DNA from: Oscillospiraceae bacterium
Lineage (GTDB): Bacteria; Bacillota; Clostridia; Oscillospirales; Oscillospiraceae
Reading direction: 5' to 3'
DNA length: 15,318 bases
Assembly (NCBI GenBank): GCA_020025655.1
Contig: JAHHRR010000043.1
Location: 1 to 15,318, forward strand
The notes below the pieces were generated by a model, which did not search any database, was not told the origin of the DNA, and saw nothing but the letters and a program-made list of their open reading frames with translations. Made by a program: the position numbers and the translations under genes. Within the stretch, counting starts at the first letter, position 1. Each line of letters opens with the position of its first letter. Positions 14,325 through 15,318 of this stretch are shown piece by piece.

Positions 14325-15317
14325 ATGAAAAAAGCAGTGATGAGCACATTGTGCGGTTTTTTTCTTGCCATGCTTTTCCCCTGCACAGCTTTTGCACAGG
14401 AGCTGGTTGCAGGCGGTCAGGTGGTGGGCATTGAAATTGATACTGAAGGTGTGCTTGTGGCAGGTGTCGGTGAAGTGGAAACTGAAAACGGTAAATGCTG
14501 TCCGGCGGAAGAAGCGGGCCTTAAAGAGGGCGATATCATAAAGGAGATAAACGGAAGAGAGCTTAAAGATGCGGTCGAGCTTGTGGATATTGTCTGTCAG
14601 GCAAACGGTGAACCTGTCCGCCTTAAAGTTCTGCGAGACGGCAGAATAATGCGCTTCAATCTCCAGCCGGCACAGGCGGCGGAAAACCAGTGGAGACTGG
14701 GAATGTGGCTGAAGGATGGCATTTCCGGACTTGGAACAGTAACCTTTTTCGACCCTGAAAGCGGTGTTTACGGAGCGCTTGGTCACGGAATAAATGATCT
14801 GGAGAGCGGGAAGATGATTCCTTTAAAAGAAGGAAAGATCAGCGAGGCACAGATTTCGGGCGTGATAAAAGGCAAATCCGGAGCGCCCGGTGAGCTTAAC
14901 GGAGCAAGTAATGTGGAAAACCTGTTGGGAAATGTGGAAAACAACAGTCCTAATGGTATTTACGGCCATGTAAGCAGACCCTTTGAGGGAAAAACCTTGC
15001 TTACAGGAGAGTTTACCACAGGCCCTGCGTCCATAATTTCGACAATCGCCGGACAGACACCTAAAGAGTACAGAATAGAGATAAACCGTGTGTATAAGGA
15101 CAGTCAGGGTCAAAGGGTTCTGCTTACAGTAACAGATCCTGAGCTGTGCAGCCTGACCGGCGGCATAGTGCAGGGAATGTCCGGCTCCCCTATTATCCAG
15201 AACGGAAAGCTTGTGGGAGCAGTAACCCATGTGTTTGTAAATGACCCCAGAAAGGGATATGGCATAAGCATACAGGATATGCTTAAAACTGCCGGTATCG
15301 TAAGTGATGCGGCATAA
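14325..15317 (+). CDS. spoIVB: SpoIVB serine peptidase (S55), sporulation
   Basis: SpoIVB is made in the forespore and exported into the intermembrane space. There it cleaves SpoIVFA, releasing SpoIVFB to process pro-SigK. The 330 residues contain a signal/anchor segment (1-24, ending AFA before QE), a PDZ domain (about 41-110, EGVLVAGVGEVE to LKVLRDG) and the S55 domain from GLGTVTFFDPESG (135-147). The triad is visible: His154 in ALGHGI, Asp271 in TVTDPELC and Ser286 in GMSGSPI. The Asp-Ser spacing of 15 equals that of the B. subtilis enzyme. It is shorter than the roughly 426-residue B. subtilis protein, mainly N-terminal to the PDZ. The ATG at 14325 follows GGAGGG (14312-14317); an in-frame TTG at 14307 lies before that site. 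spo0A usually follows but is outside the window. Confidence 0.96.
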   Translation: MKKAVMSTLCGFFLAMLFPCTAFAQELVAGGQVVGIEIDTEGVLVAGVGEVETENGKCCPAEEAGLKEGDIIKEINGRELKDAVELVDIVCQANGEPVRLKVLRDGRIMRFNLQPAQAAENQWRLGMWLKDGISGLGTVTFFDPESGVYGALGHGINDLESGKMIPLKEGKISEAQISGVIKGKSGAPGELNGASNVENLLGNVENNSPNGIYGHVSRPFEGKTLLTGEFTTGPASIISTIAGQTPKEYRIEINRVYKDSQGQRVLLTVTDPELCSLTGGIVQGMSGSPIIQNGKLVGAVTHVFVNDPRKGYGISIQDMLKTAGIVSDAA

Positions 15318-15318
15318 C

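Overview
The window looks like a chromosomal core region of a spore-forming, low-to-moderate-GC Gram-positive bacterium of the Clostridia, most likely the Oscillospirales/Ruminococcaceae side. The evidence is HPr kinase/phosphorylase, WhiA and RapZ in one cluster, a SpoIVB sporulation protease, zinc-ribbon forms of L28 and L33, AGGAGG-type ribosome binding sites and SigA-type promoters with 17-bp spacers. I see no insertion sequences, phage genes, CRISPR arrays, tRNAs or rRNAs. No intergenic stretch exceeds 300 bases.

Layout. (1) At 1-100 lies the 5' end of rpmB (L28), minus strand, with its own promoter. (2) At 344-7536 is a plus-strand operon hprK-murB-rapZ-whiA-dnaE, with gaps of 10-35 nt. 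It is driven by a promoter at 247-275 and closed by a strong bidirectional terminator at 7576-7613. (3) Converging on that terminator is a minus-strand pair: a membrane-anchored protein of unknown function with a Pro-Thr repeat linker, then nth (endonuclease III) 2 nt downstream. This pair has its own near-consensus promoter. (4) At 9124-11341, also minus strand, is the translation/transcription cluster rpmG-secE-nusG-rplK-rplA, from a strong promoter at 11475-11503. It ends in a hairpin just after rplA. The rplK-rplA spacer carries a short RNA element that closely resembles the L1-binding stalk of 23S rRNA, directly before the rplA ribosome binding site. (5) Divergent from rpmG is the plus-strand operon folC-ruvX-mscS-like gene, ended by a hairpin at 14155-14184. 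(6) spoIVB, complete, occupies 14325-15317 and ends 1 base before the window does.

How the genes relate. The hprK operon mixes carbon-catabolite control (HprK), peptidoglycan precursor synthesis (MurB), nucleotide/RNA-linked regulation (RapZ), a sporulation- and division-associated DNA-binding protein (WhiA) and the replicative polymerase (DnaE). The usual rapZ-yvcK-whiA order lacks yvcK here. The rpmG-rplA cluster makes two 50S stalk proteins (L11, L1), L33, the translocase subunit SecE and the elongation factor NusG, but rplJ-rplL do not follow. folC and ruvX are housekeeping genes. SpoIVB is the forespore signal that activates pro-SigK processing.

Most of the window is ordinary housekeeping sequence. 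The items most worth a second look are the L1-stalk mimic, the unrecognised Pro-Thr linker protein inserted behind rplKA, and several small dyads and repeats in the promoter regions. I found no convincing new multi-gene system.
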